Counted from the stretch's first letter, positions 10,664-23,297 are shown. The stretch is 64,000 nt of DNA from Ulva prolifera (GCA_023078555.1 CM041197.1:4733810-4797809), one strand, 5' to 3'. Made by a program: numbers and translations. The notes: generated by a model not told the origin, from the letters alone.

Positions 10664-13600
10664 TCAGGTTCCCTCGGCATGCATGTGGATGCATGGGCAC
10701 CACCGGTCGCAGCGCACACGACCAGCAGAACAACCAGAGTGGTTGCTGTCAATGCACCACACTACGGCACCCCGTAGCGCGCACAGCACGCACAGCGCGG
10801 GGAGCGCCGCACCGAGCATCAGGGTCAGCGCCGGCGGCGGCATCTCGCCGAAGCTCAGCAGCCGGCGGCGGCGCTCGGGCGGGGGCAGGTGGGCTTCGGT
10901 GGCCTCGGCAGCCGCGGCGGCGGCGTCGCGCAGCCACGCGTCCGACACGGGGTCGAGCGCGCACGTGTTCCACTGCACCATCGCGTCCGCGAGGGCGAGG
11001 GAGGCGCGGCCAAAGGCGGCGGCGACGGCGGCGATGTTGTACGAGCTCGCGCCGATGATCAGCCCCGGCTCCTGCACCGCAAGCCTGCCAAGCCTGAAGA
11101 CTGCCTGTGAGTCGTGACAAAGCCAAGCATGACACACAGTATCGGTACATGGATTGATGAGAAACAGTCAGCTTTACTCACGCCAAGTTGCAGTGACGGT
11201 TGTCATGCCTGATCGATAGTAGAGGCTGCGTACCAGCTATTCCTGCGTGACCCAATCCCTTGAGTCTGTAAGCATGAGTACGTAACTGCGGTTGGCTGAG
11301 GGGCAACCAAGATTCCTGGAGCTGTACCATACAATTACTGTGTAGACATGTAGACTGAGAAGGCGCATCCGTTTTCTTTCGTTACTAATGCGACATCGCA
11401 CACTGCTGTGGCACAGACAGAGCGGCCGCCCAGGCTGCCCGGAGGAGCGGCAGGAACTGTACGGTGCGCCGATCCACTATGATCTCCCACGCATGGGACA
11501 GCACGCACAGCACGCACAGCACGCACAGCGACCACGCACGCGCATCGGCATGCCTGAGCAGTGGCGCGCATGCGCGCCTTTGGATGCTCAACTCATATGC
11601 CGGGCTGTGCAAACGGCGGCCATGTGTACCGAAATGCGGTGATGCATGCAGAGGGCAGGGGGCGCACCTGGGGGTCCTCGATCGCGATGCGGGGGCCCTT
11701 TCCGGCGCCGCCGGGGCCGCGGGCGTGCGCGGCCGCGCCGATGGCGTCCGCGGGCACGACGCCGCCGCTACGCACGCTCACCGCGCACTCGCTGTAGTCA
11801 AAGGCGTGGCCGAAGCGGTGGAGGAAGCTCGTGGCGAGAGCGCCGAGATCGATGCCGGGGGTGTCCGGCATGTCCTCCTGCACCACCGCACACCCTCACT
11901 CACGTGTTGCAACAGTCTCTCAAGGGCACTGGCTGGAGCGACGCCTTCGGGTTTGAGCAGGAAGCGGCCCCAAACACGCGCACGCACACGCACACATCAG
12001 CGCCGCGTCGTCTTGCAGCGGCCCAATGGCTGCCATTGGAACGCAGACCTCGGGTTCGGGATTGTCATTACTATGAGGTTGAATCCGGCGACCCAACAAT
12101 GGCACGCATGCGGCGCACATCGGAGGGATCAGAGAGGGGCACACCACGGGGACGGTGGCTGCGGCGGCGAGGGAGCGCGCAAACTCGAGCTGCTTCTGCA
12201 CGTCATACTGGATGTCGTGGTGCTCCTCGGGCTGCAGCGGCTGCGCCAGGCGCTCCTCCTGAAGGTGCGCTATCACCTGCGGCACACTGTCCTCCTGAAA
12301 GACCGCGGGCCGCCATGTGGGGCACCACCCTGGCCAGGAGTGTGCAGCGCAGTTTGGGGAATGGCCGCAACCTGTCACACCTACACCTGGGCGCACCTTG
12401 CTGCTACAATGCATCAGTGGAGTGCTGACAGCTGGGTATCAGCATTCCACTCAGAATGGGCCATTGCGACGCAAACGATCGAACCAGGGACCGGCATTGA
12501 CCAGGGTGTAGTCAAGGAAGCCGCGGCCAACTGCAGGTGCAGAACAAAGGCACCAAAGATACCAGGAGCGCGCACCATGTTGAGGAGGGAGAAGGAGGAG
12601 AGGCCGCCGCGGTGCACGACGTTTAGGCCCTGCTGCTTCAAGAACGCCTTCAGCAGCAGCAGCAGTGGCCGCAGTGGCGCCAGCTGCTTCACCTGCGCAT
12701 GCGGGCGTGCAGCCTCAGCGCTTACAGTTACACGTACAGTCACCTGGCACGGCTAGCGGAACACGATCTGCAGGAAGTGGCTGCCGGTGTGATGCCTGTG
12801 CGTGACCACTGCCGCGCCTGATGAGCAAGGCCACACACTCATGAGTGCTTCATAGTTGTACCTCTACACGTAGCTGCATGTAGTGACACAGCTATGAAGG
12901 ACCCGCAAGCACAGGGCTGTGTGTGCACACGGCCTTCGTGAGATGGCGGGACGGGGCGGTCAGTGTGTGGCCGTGGCGATTCCACCGGCTCCCGAGGACC
13001 ATGCTGCACGCTACATGATGCAAGAAGTATATACGTAGATGTGCTTTGTACGTAAGTAATTATCTGGTCACACACTACATATTCATCAATACTTCTGTTG
13101 AACTATGTGTGCACGGCGATGGTCGCGGCAGCATCCGGCAGCCCCAGCGTGCAACGGTGACACACGTGCCCTAGGCTAATCGAACTCGCTATGGCAACAC
13201 AGCAGGCACGGCACGCGCAGGGCCTCAGGAAAGAAGGGGTGAGCAGGGGGACCTGGTCACGGGCAAACGCGACGGCGCGGGGCCCGTGGGTGACCCCGAG
13301 GCAGATGTCGGCAGCGACACGGCGGCGGCCGCCGCTTCCGGGCACGGCGAGCTCGGTCTTGAGCAGCGGCACGCGCGCCATGCCGAGGAGCTTCGCGGAC
13401 GCCGGGGCCAGCAGGCCGGCGGCCTCGAGGGCGCGCATGACCTGCACATGCACGTCGGAAACTGTGCACATGCATGCCCGAAGCAGCTCGCGTGATGGAG
13501 CAGGACCTCTGCGTTGAAGCGCAGCTGTTCCCTCGAGATGCGCAGAGAGGCACCGCGATCGCTTTGGTGGACAGGCGCAGCTATGCTCCGACTACTCGTT

Positions 13601-14290
13601 GTACAATAATAGAAACACCAAAGTCTATGCCATCTTGGGATGGGTTTCGTGATACGGTGTTGGGGCTCATCAATACAGGTGACCCTCAAGAAGAGCCAAC
13701 TCAGGTACTGGACTACAACATCGGTTCTTGAACTCCAGGAGGAGAGCGGGGCGAGAGGGGCGAGGGGAGGGGAAGGAGCACCTTGCCGAGCTGTGCGGCC
13801 ACGGCGGCGCGGTCAGACTGAGAGAAGCCCGAGGTGCTCGGCAGCGGCGTCGTCGGCGTGTCCTCCACCAGCACGACGTCTATGTCCGACTCCAGCAGCG
13901 CGAGGCCCGCGGGCAGCGAGCCAAACAGCACAGCGTGCCCGCCGCCCAGCACGGGCGCCACGGCCTTGTTGATCTGTAGCACCACCTGCGCCGTCAGTAG
14001 GGGCTGCACCACAGCCCTGGCACAGCGAGCCGACACGGGTTAGGGGTTGGGGGAGCCACAGCAAAACTGGAAACAAACATCGCGGCAATGGTAGCTACGG
14101 CACGACACCAACGGAAGCTGGGCCGCTGTGCAGCCTCGTGTCGTATGACTCGTGAGTACTCATGATATGAGTGATACGATATGCATACATATATCAATCA
14201 GGACTCATACGACATGCATCGATAAGGACTCCAATCAACTGGGGAACTGGCGACATATAGATCTAAAGAAAGAATCGGAGGGGAGAGATT

Positions 14291-14324
<34 letters not shown>

Positions 14325-14677
14325 CAGAGAGGCGCGGCGTACGGCGTCGAGGACTCGGCCAACGTCATCGAGGGCCGCCTCGCTCGGCGTCGTGTGGCGC
14401 ATGAACTCCAGCATCTCGTAGTGCAGCGGCGTGCGGCGCGCCGCGGCGGCAAGAGGCGCGAGGTCGTCCGGGGTCGCAAATGCGTCACCGACGGCGCTCG
14501 TGAAAGCGGCCGCCCCCGCAGCCTCCCCGCCCTCCTCGGGTTCAGGCCACTGCACGAGCTGAGGCAGCGACGGCGATGGCTGCGCGGCAGCTTCGGATTT
14601 GGGCGTATCCTACAGCGTCAGTGGCCATGTAAGAACTGAAGGAGCACCCTTCCTGGAAATGGCCCCATGGCGCGATA

Positions 14678-14709
<32 letters not shown>

Positions 14710-16807
14710 CTCGTTGGCGCGATATGCCCCCCCCGGCCCCCCCCCCCCCCCGCTCGTGGGCGCGCTCGATGCATGCTGCACTCGAAGCTGGAAGTCATGC
14801 ACGCTGATTACCAGAGCGCTGTTCTCGTCATCTCTCTACAACAGTCCAAGGTACAGCGTGACACATGAGCGTCGGGTCGACTCCCAGTTGCCGCACATCA
14901 CGTACATGCATGAATCTCAGGCATAAACGCGCATCGTGCCCGATTTCTCGAGTATCATACAGCCACTACCGACAACCGCCATCGGCATGCGTGTCATCAC
15001 AGCAAGCATGCCATATGCATTTGCATGCAGCCACTAGCACCACACCTGGTCAGACTCACCCTCGACGGGGACCACTGCTCCGGGCACCGCATCGCTCACC
15101 GCCACCACATCCACGGCGGCGGGCGAGGGCGCGGGCGCTTCCGCCGGCTCTGGTTTATACAGCACGTCCTCACTCGGCTGCAGCTCCATCCCAGCCTGCA
15201 GGTCCGCGAGTACGCGGCCCATCGACTGCACCGTCTTCTGGAACCGCCGCAGCGCGGCCATCGCCGCCGCACGGTGCTCAGCCGCCGTCATCTTTGCCTC
15301 CGTCTCGGCCACCTTCAGCTGCGCCGTGTGCGCCGCGTACGCGCTCTCGAGCTGTGCCGCGAACGCCCCGAGGCCACTGTCGTATCCGGCCTCAGGCTTG
15401 GGCGCCGCGCGCGCCCGGTACTCAGCCGCCGGGGTGGCAGGAGGCGCCGGCTGCTGCTCCAACGGTGGGGCCGCGCCCTCACTCGCACCCCCGGCCCCCG
15501 CGGCTCCCGCCGAGAACTCCGCCATCGCCTGCTCCAGCAGCCCGTCCACATCTGCCGCGGCACCCGCGTCACCCCCCCCCCGCAGCGCCAGCTGGCGTGT
15601 CCGGCACAGGAGAGGCGTCGCTACCTGCCGCAGCTGGCACGGCCATGGCTGCTTCGGCCTCAGCCGAGCCAGACGCAATTCTGGCGGCAGCGGACACCGG
15701 CGAGCCCGAGGGGACGGCCGCCGTCGGGCTGACCAGGTCGACCACCGGAGCCCTCCCCGCGGTGGTGTCCTCTGTGGGTGCGCCAGAGGAGCGCGCTGCG
15801 GCCGGGGCGGCCGGGATCCCCGGAATGTCGCCGGCCGCGGCACCGCCGTCACGTGTGGGACTGACGGCTTGCGCCGGGGCTTCGCTGACGCTGCGGGGGC
15901 GCGCCGGCGCAGCGTCGCGGCTGTCACGCAGCACATGCCACATGAGCCGCCCCGTTGCGGCAGGCTTCTCTGCGGGTGCTGGGGAGGAGGCCTTCTGGCG
16001 CTTCTGTGGGGGCTGCAGGCTGTCCGAGCCCTGCTCGGGCTCCCCGCTGGGTGTCGCGGCAGGAGTTATACGGGGAGCTTCGGCTGCTGTAGGATCTCTC
16101 TGCTGCACCTCAGCAGCTCGGACAGGTCGGGCATCGCTACCTGAAGCCGGGGGGGTGGGCCAGTCAGGTATGCGCCGAAGCCTCGGATGAACCCAGTTCG
16201 TGCTCCTGCCCCCCAGGCGAGGCTGTTCCGTGACAGCCTTTTCAGAAGCGTCAGTTCTGGCAGCAGCTGGTGCGGCATTCCTCCGAGAACCGAAAATGTT
16301 GGGAATAGCTGGTGCTGGCTGGGGATTCCCCTCGGGTTTCGGGGCAATTGCAAGCCCTCTTGCTTTCTGCCTTGCTTGGTGTGGCATGCCTGAGGCAGGC
16401 TGGATCCGCTGGCGAGTTGGTGCAGCACCACGATCCGGTGATGGGTGGGTGGCCGGTGATGCGGAGATCGAGGCCTTGGCAAGTTCTGCTCTCACTTGAG
16501 CCTCGGGGGTGTCTGGGGCACGGGCCCGTTTTCCTCTATTTCTCCTCGACGGGCGATTTGTGGATACGTCTGCTCCACGGGAAAACAACGGTGCAGTGGC
16601 AGATGTCCCGCCTCTGCTGCTGCCCGATCTCCCACGGGATGCTACACGATGGGGACGGTGAGATGCATCTTGTTCACCCTCTACATCGCGTGCTCCTGCA
16701 CCTGATGAGGCAGCTGCAGTCGATGCATCCCTGCGCCTGTCCTCATGGAGCGTGTGGTGTGTGTTGCCCTGGTTTCTGCCATTGCGCCTCCCCCCTCTCT
16801 TTGGCAT
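10664..16807 (-). CDS. Non-canonical poly(A) polymerase, TRF4/PAPD5 (TENT4) family
   Basis: Adds short A tails to nuclear RNAs for exosome decay, as TRF4 does in the TRAMP complex. Exons: 15046-16807, 14343-14609, 13782-13985, 13253-13441, 12576-12692, 12202-12276 (end uncertain), 11668-11877, 10664-11071; phases agree. Order: a disordered A/P/S/R-rich region of about 500 residues, a short helical stretch, LHYEMLEFM, then the catalytic FGSLPAGLALLESDIDVVL (G-S plus D-x-D), a third acidic residue in VAADICLGV, the central domain LRPLLLLLKAFLKQQGLN with GGLSSFSLLNM, then DLGALATSFLHRFG, FDYSE, IEDPQ and the FGRASLALADAM helix. About 1076 residues, long for the family because of the N-terminus. 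The first exon is open in one piece only if a ten-base C run (15572-15581) is one base shorter. The last 40 residues include a hydrophobic stretch and could instead be an unrecognised intron. Confidence 0.88.
14292..14323. repeat. Poly-G run beside TRF4-like exon 2
   Basis: 32 G (C on the sense strand) about 20 bases downstream of the donor at 14342. On the sense strand it follows the donor, so it would lie in the intron. Confidence 0.85.
14670..14765. repeat. Two-copy tandem repeat with poly-C cores
   Basis: Two head-to-tail units of the form GGCGCGATAT, a long C run, CGCTCGTTG/GG. Lies in the first intron of the TRF4-like gene. Confidence 0.8.
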
Positions 16808-16841
16808 TCCTGAAGCGCAAGGCTGCTGAATCTTGAAGCAT

Positions 16842-18279
16842 GGCACCCAGGCACAGGGGAGTCATGGCTCAGTTAATTTGTCGTCACTGACGAATTTCAC
16901 ATTTTCATTCTGACAAGGCGCCAAAATGATACTGAAGCGGTGCCAACGCTGGCTGAAGCGGTTGTGGATCGGAAAATTGCTGTTTTAAGCCAAACGAGTG
17001 GCACCCACAAGGCCGTCATGCCTTCAGATGTATGAGCCAGCTCATTCCTGTTCAGCCTTTGCACCTTTCGTCTCAGAAATTTGCCGTGACAGGCGTCGAT
17101 GCAAGGGCAGGCGAAGATGCCATCGAAGACGATGGGCTCGGGCCTCCCCGAAAAGCATCAAAGTCTCAGCCCTGAACAAACATAATCAAATCATGCGCAC
17201 CGATGGATGAGATGCCACTTTCGACGCTGTGCGCCGTTTCTCCCCGCAATTGTGTCTCTGCACAGCGTTACACTCAGATGTGTTCCAGGTGACGTGCAGC
17301 AGCAGAAACAACAGCTTCGACCCAATAGAGGATTCCAGATGAGTAAGTGCACATGAGGTACGAATAGCCTGCTTATTGACGACGTAGCACTGGCGCAGCA
17401 GGTTTTCCAGAAACACTCCCAGGGCCCATAAGAGTCTTTGCAAGGTCCCCTAGAACACGAAGAACGCCAAAGCCTAGACTTTTACAATCACAGTAAATAA
17501 GGCTCAGAGTATGCATACCAGAGGGAAATCGTGGTAGCTCCTGCCGCGTTCACGGACGAACCGACCTTGCATGCATGTCAGGCATGGTTGCGACTCACGA
17601 GGCCTTGCCTCGTGGGACTCCGACGGTTGCCGAAGCTTGGTCCATGCCAGGGTGCAAATATGTGTCTGAACAGAGGCACTCGATGGACTACGGCCCCGAC
17701 GGTGGTGGTTTGCCAATTTATCCTTGGGGCATTTGCTTTCTGCAGGAGCCTTTCAAACACCTTCACACAAGCTCTGTGGTCTCGACAGCTCGGCACAAGG
17801 AGTTCAGTGTACACGTGTAGCATGTACCACACACTGTGTATAGCACACTGCTGGTGCCGCACCAGTGGTACATCATGTTCCTGCAGCAACTTTGACGAAA
17901 CAGTGCATGCGGTCCAATTGACTTCTGTTTGAAGCAGCTGGACCTCAATGGTGAGTTCATCGCCATCCATTCCAACACACAAGAGGAATCAAATTTTGGC
18001 CATAACCTTGCAAGACAGATTTCTACAATCTCGTAACACATCGTCAATCATCATGATGATAATCCGCATAGTCCCCATTTTCTACTGCAGCTGCGCCCAA
18101 GTAAACACAAGCAAGCACAACCATCCCCGACCAGTCCGTCGATCTGGCAAACATCTTTTCCAAACCATAGCAGCATTATTCCGACGCATAGCCTCACACG
18201 CAGACTGCTTCACACACGCACCCCCGCACAACTCACGCAAAAGCCTCTTGATGCCATGCCCAAGCACGCTTCCATACAG
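16842..18279. other. Intergenic region between the TRF4-like and LRR genes
   Basis: Contains the promoter side of the TRF4-like gene and the 3' side of the LRR gene. A 134-codon minus-strand frame (17578-17982), with an internal ATG start reading MDGDELTIEVQLLQTE, overlaps another open frame at 17763-18047. I do not recognise either and cannot say whether one is translated. Confidence 0.35.
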
Positions 18280-21200
18280 TCAGGCAGTCGCATATAGGTC
18301 CCCCCCGAGCCAGCGGCTCAGCACCTCCTTGCCAACGAAGCCCTTCCCCCAGTCACAGCTCCACTTCGCCATCGGGTTACCGTCGAGCTTCACCCGCCGG
18401 AGCTCCGGAAGCCGCATCACGCTCTGCGCAACCACAGCCGCTGCGGCATCGACCAAGCCGTTGTCTGCCAGGCCCAGCGCCACAAGGTCACCGAGGCCGG
18501 CGAGCGCGGGCCCCAGGGTGCGCGCGCCCGCCTCGCGGACGTCGTTGCCGCTGAGCTCGAGGCACGTCAGCCGGGGGAGCTGCGCGATGGCAGCCGCGAT
18601 GGCGCGTGCGCCGGTCGCGCCCATGCCCTGCTTGCTGAGGTCCAGGTGCTCCAGAGCAGAGAGAGTCGCCAGATACGGCGCGATCGCTTGCACACCTTCA
18701 GCACAGATCGCCTGTCATGGCCGTCTGATGCTCAAAAGAGGTTACAAATAGATACCTGAGAGCATCACCCCCCCCCTCCGTATGTAGACGTGAATAGAAA
18801 TGCAGATATCTCTATGTAGCAGGTCATGTAAGGACATCAACTGCTCTGTTCGCCACAGAGATTCGAGTGTTCTCGTCATGTGCTTTTTGGGGTCCTTAAA
18901 TGACACACATTGACGAGCACGTCTGCCCGGGCCACGCACCGTCAGAGCTAAACCTTGATACATCACACAAGGATAGAGTCCACCGCGTGCCAGAAAACAT
19001 GCTGCAACAAGACTTGTTTCATGTAGATAGATCGTAGATTGTCAGGTAGATTGCACACAGGATCGGCAAGCACCGCACCGTCCGGGCCAAAGTTGAAGAG
19101 CACATGGCCAGAGGCGTTGAGATACTCCAGGCCGGGCATCGCCGCAAACGCGACGCCGAGCGGCGCGGCCGCACGCTGCGTGATGCGGTTTCCCGCGAGG
19201 CTGAGCCAACGCATGCGCGGCATGCAAGCAAGCACGGCCGAGAGGTGTACCGCGCTCTCCGCGCGCAGCGTTGTGTCGCTCACGTCGAGCCGCGTCAGCC
19301 GCGTGTGCCACTCCAGGAAGCCGTGCAGCGCACCGCAGAGCTCGTTTTTCGCGATGTTGAGGCTCTCGAGGCGGGGGAGGCTGTGTGCCTCAACCCCCGC
19401 CGTCACCCACTCGTCGGTCATGTCGCCATTCGCGCCAGCGGGGCCGTATGCCGTGTTGGAGGTAATGACGGGCGGCTGCAGGAGGTGGATGAGGTCGGCG
19501 ACACTGAGCTGGTTGTCGCTGAGGTCGAGGTGGACGAGGTTGGGCATGCGGTTGATGGCGAGCATGAGGTCGCGGTTCCACGCAGGGTACTGCGACGACA
19601 GGCACGGCACCATCGCCGTGCCGAGGTTGTTGGTCGAAAGATCGAGCTCCTGCAGGCGCTCCGGGCAGTGAGGGGCAGTGACGGGAGAGGCAGGGAGGGT
19701 AGCGAGGGGTAGAGAGGGCAGGGAGGGGAGGGCAGTTAGGGGTAGAGAGGGCAGGGAGAGGTAGTGATGGGCAGGGGCACCGGACACTGAGCATTGAGCT
19801 CATGATGCATCATGTGCGTGTGCATATTTATGTCACCGTGTCAATACCTGGTATGCCTGTGGACATCGACACTGCCGGACAATGGTGTCAAAGGTGGGCA
19901 GCGGGCGAGGGGCAGGGATCAGCATGAGCAGCGTGGCCCAGGTGCCAGGCGACTGCTGTACTGCAAGGACTACGGCAACGAGGCAGGTGGAGGCAGGAAC
20001 AGCGTGGAGGACAAGAACGGGAACGATGGAAGGCTCCAGGCGACTGCTTCGGCATGTTGTCCCATGCATTTGGAGTTGTCAACGTCCTCTTCAGGATTCG
20101 GCTAAGTCCAGACCTACTGCACTACACTGCTGTGCGGCCCTGGGCGAGCCTGAGCAGCGCTGCCACGGACGGCTGCTACCAGCGGGAGGTTGAAGATGAC
20201 ATCAGCACGTGAAGATGCCTCGAGGGGCCTTGGCGCCGCATCAGATCACCGCAACAATGACACACAATACAGCGGTATCGGTCTTCGTTGTTCGTAAAGC
20301 CCCAGCACAAAAGGCCACGTGACAATACATACATACATACATACCTCGGTGTGGTGTGGTGGAACATGGTGTGTATGTGGCGAATGCTTTGCGCCGGTTG
20401 TGCACAGGGAATGCTTGTGTGCTCCGTGCGGGGCTACAATCTTTGGCTGGAATTACCGGCAGGGCTGCGGTGTGCGCTCGTGCCCGGCCTAGTGCCATGA
20501 ATGAGTGACTGGGTTCCGAGAACCGGCTTCATGCCCGGCCTCTGTCCTTTGTAAATACATACATGCAGCAACTCTTCAGACATAGGGCGCTGCATAGCAC
20601 ATGCATTCCCAACTCGAAGTATAGCACGGGTGTAGTGGAAGCACATAGTGCCTTTGTGGAGTCTCAAGCAGCAATGTGTACAGCTGTGTGGCTTGCATGC
20701 TCATGCCAGACTAGTCACCGCTGCTGCACTGGTCTGACATGAAGAGCTGACAGTCTCTCATATGTTCAACGCAGTTGCCTGCTGAGAAGTACTTCAGAGC
20801 CTTTACAAGAATGCATGATTGCTGTGCGATTGCAGTTATGCATACTCTGTACAGCGCACACCTGTATGGTCGTGTTATAGGGCAGCTTGCTTACGTCAGT
20901 AGTCACCAGCCGGCGAACAAAACTATCTAGCAGCGGCTTCTTCTGCTCTGCTTGGGCAAAGCCTACGGTGCCGATGTCGTTCTCTCGAAGGTGGAGCGTT
21001 GCAACTGAGGCGAGTGGTAGTGACGAAGCTGCAGCTGCATTGAGGCTACAGCTGATGCAGAACAGATGGCGTAGGTGAGGCATTCCTGCCAGCGACTCTG
21101 CAACTGCTGTGACAGCCGCGAGCCAACGCTCTGCACTCACGAAAGGAGTTCCCCATGCCGCGGAGGCATGGGTGCTAAGAGAAGGGTGTAGCCTCGGAGA

Positions 21201-22019
21201 GCCTGGTGGGAAGGCATGCCAGCTCGGTCGCACAGTGACAGACACATGCTGATCAGCAGTGGGGAAGCTGTTGAGCGCAGCAATCAGAGCTGCTGCATGT
21301 ACGGCAGAGAACCTTTCAGACACTTCTATGGTGAGGTGTGGGCCATTGTCGTCATTGTGAGTGCGTAGTTGAATGGCCCTGGCGTGGCTTTCGCGACTGA
21401 AGTGGGCCAGGATGCAGTCAAGAGGAGCTGCACTGAGTAGTTTTGCAGTGACATCACTTCCAAGGCTTTCTACTACATCAACCACATGTGCCGGAGTTCC
21501 AGACGCCCTGGAAATTGATGCCAGGCAGCTGAACAGCAGTGTTCCCGCTACCTGGGCCCATACATCTTGCCTGTCATCGCCAAGGAAGATGGCCACCTGC
21601 AAGCCAGAGCCCGTCAAAATACAACAGTATAAAGCACCATAGCCAATATATCTCTGACATAAACATTCTGTAGCGCGAATGTGCGCTGCTGATCTCGCAT
21701 GTGAGCAACCACGCCGTGAAGCTGGCAGCGTTGTTTCTAGCACAAAGTGAAGCACCTGCAACGCTCCTAAGGCTGTTGAAAATGCAGCATGGCCATCGTA
21801 ATCTCCTCGGATCCACAATCTAAAGCTCTGTGGGTCAACTTGAGGTAATGGTGCCTCGCCAAGAACGTGCTTCAAATCTCGCAGCACCGAGCAGCGATTG
21901 ACTAAATCCTCCCCGATCTGCAGTTCAACTGCACTCGAATACTTCGCATATTCAAATATTCTCGTCACAGTTTCACCAGTCGCAGCTTCCTCACAACGAA
22001 CGACCAGGCTGGTTGTCAT
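18280..22019 (-). CDS. Leucine-rich-repeat protein with a possible BTB/SKP1-fold N-terminus
   Basis: Exons 21756-22019, 20862-21596, 19014-19649 and 18280-18711 join in phase 0 throughout and give 688 residues; ATG at 22019. The first 120 residues (FEYAKYSSAV, SVLRDLKHVL, then ALQVAIFLGDDR across the first splice) resemble a BTB or SKP1 fold; this is weak. The C-terminal half is RNI-type leucine-rich repeats: LQELDLSTNNLG starts at the third exon, followed by LVHLDLSDNQLS, LESLNIAKNELCG, LTRLDVSDTTL, MRWLSLAGNRIT, LEHLDLSKQGMG and LTCLELSGNDV. Such proteins act as binding scaffolds or substrate adaptors; no partner can be named. Both middle introns read through as open frame, so ab initio predictors may retain them. 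The 1.2 kb second intron carries two retroposon fragments. Confidence 0.82.
20051..20106 (+). mobile_element. Family 2 repeat fragment in LRR-gene intron
   Basis: Shows the family core GCATGTTGTCCC, TTTGGAGTTGTCAACGTCC, TCTTCAGGATTCGG. No tail is seen. Lies in intron 2 of the LRR gene, on the opposite strand. Confidence 0.6.
20345..20556 (+). mobile_element. Family 3 short retroposon, copy 2
   Basis: Aligns with 4834-5138, sharing GTGCTCCGTGCGGGGCT-like and GGAATTACCGGCAGGG blocks and the end CTCTGTCCTTTGTA. It is flanked by aatacatacat on both sides (about 20322 and 20557), a likely target duplication; the left copy is extended into a (ACAT)n run. Inserted in intron 2 of the LRR gene, antisense to it. 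Confidence 0.65.
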
Positions 22020-22458
22020 GGTAACACGATCCACCTGTCACACGCAGATGTCGGGTCACGAGAACTGAGCTGTGGCCGCTCGCAATCATACGTCACAGAT
22101 GGGCATTCAGGGGCAAGCTGTGTCTTCGCAGTGAGTGACTCGCCTGCTTTGCGCATGGTAGTGCAAATCGCGCATTGATCCAGCACGCAACGCCCGTGCT
22201 GACTTGTCGCGAATGCGATGGTCCCCCATGGGGCTCAGGCCTTGATCACACTGATGTGCACAGCGGACAGTGCTATCTCGAGGCAAAAACTGTAGCGTGA
22301 CGATATGTCCGGAGCGCACCCTCTGAATTCGGGCCTTGACGACAGCAACTGCCCTGCACATTGTGCCGGTGCTTACACAAGAGCAGTCAGAGCACACGCT
22401 GTTGCCAAGCCTGATTTACGTATCCCAAATCTTCGAATGTTCCAAAATTCTAGATTGC

Positions 22459-22496
22459 AACACCTACTCTCTAACCCGTATTAGAGAGTAGGTGTT
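22459..22496. repeat. Perfect hairpin, 16-base arms, 6-base loop
   Basis: aacacctactctctaa is followed after cccgta by its exact reverse complement. It lies about 440 bases upstream of the LRR gene start (22019), between that gene and the start of the AP2/ERF gene at 23298. Confidence 0.9.
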
Positions 22497-22653
22497 ACTT
22501 TGTTGTTGTTCCAGGTTTTGCATCAATTGGTGTGCAGTGCAACCGAGCACCGTTGTCTAGCACCTGGCTGCAAGCGAAAAGCGCTTGCAACCCTTACATC
22601 GATTCAAGAGGTGAAGCAGTAGTGGCCGTACGCCCCTGAACCTCGCTGTGGCA

Positions 22654-23031
22654 TTATAGTGAAGGCATACGCCCGATGGAATTACCGCCAAGTGTGCCGG
22701 GCTGTGCAGGCACGACAGGACATTCCTCAGCGCCCAGAGGCTCGAATCTTTCCTGGAACTCGGTAATTGGCTGACTTAATCCGTCCATATATAGATAATT
22801 GAGGGCAGTTTGCTGGTATCGCTGTATCACGCTTTCCTCATAAGCACGTACAAGCTGAAGCCATCCGCTATGCATAGTCCCAAGGACCAACAGAATAGAC
22901 GTCACCAATGTGTTACGCAATACTTTGCTAATAACGACAGCATGGAACGCGGAGAGCCTCTGTCGAAGAAGTCGAAGAACGTTGCACGTGAAGGCGAGAT
23001 TGTCATGAATGCAGCTGTACGCCGCAGTCAC
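22654..23031 (-). CDS. Unassigned ORF, possible small gene
   Basis: A 125-codon open frame whose C-terminal part, from an internal methionine (MHSGWLQLVRAYEE...), reads like ordinary protein and ends GRMPSL. An overlapping plus-strand frame at 22810-23070 contains MERGEPLSKKSKNVAREGE and is equally protein-like, so only one can be real; the plus frame could be an upstream exon of the AP2/ERF gene. I recognise no domain in either. Confidence 0.25.
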   Translation of the reverse strand: MTAAYSCIHDNLAFTCNVLRLLRQRLSAFHAVVISKVLRNTLVTSILLVLGTMHSGWLQLVRAYEESVIQRYQQTALNYLYMDGLSQPITEFQERFEPLGAEECPVVPAQPGTLGGNSIGRMPSL

Positions 23032-23297
23032 GAAGGCGAGTTCCTGTCAAACCTTCGCATGATATTTTGATACGTGCTTAGCTGCTTGAGTGGTTACGCA
23101 TGTGTTCCCTGGGTCACAGGACAGCAATGAGCTTCATCTCGTAGCATCAGCAAGTCACATGTCCGCATTGCTGGCATCATTCAACACCGCTGAAAATGTG
23201 TTGTAGCTGCGTCCATCACATGTGCTGATCGCGATCTTGTGCAGGTCAGCATGGCCAGCCACAAAGCATTAACACTTCGATCATTCCAGCTGTCGAA

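Noticed and set aside
11464-12756. 430-codon plus-strand frame
   Set aside because: It is the antisense shadow of several TRF4-like exons and the introns between them.
14865-16190. 441-codon plus-strand frame
   Set aside because: Antisense shadow of the first TRF4-like exon; P/A/R-rich with no domain.
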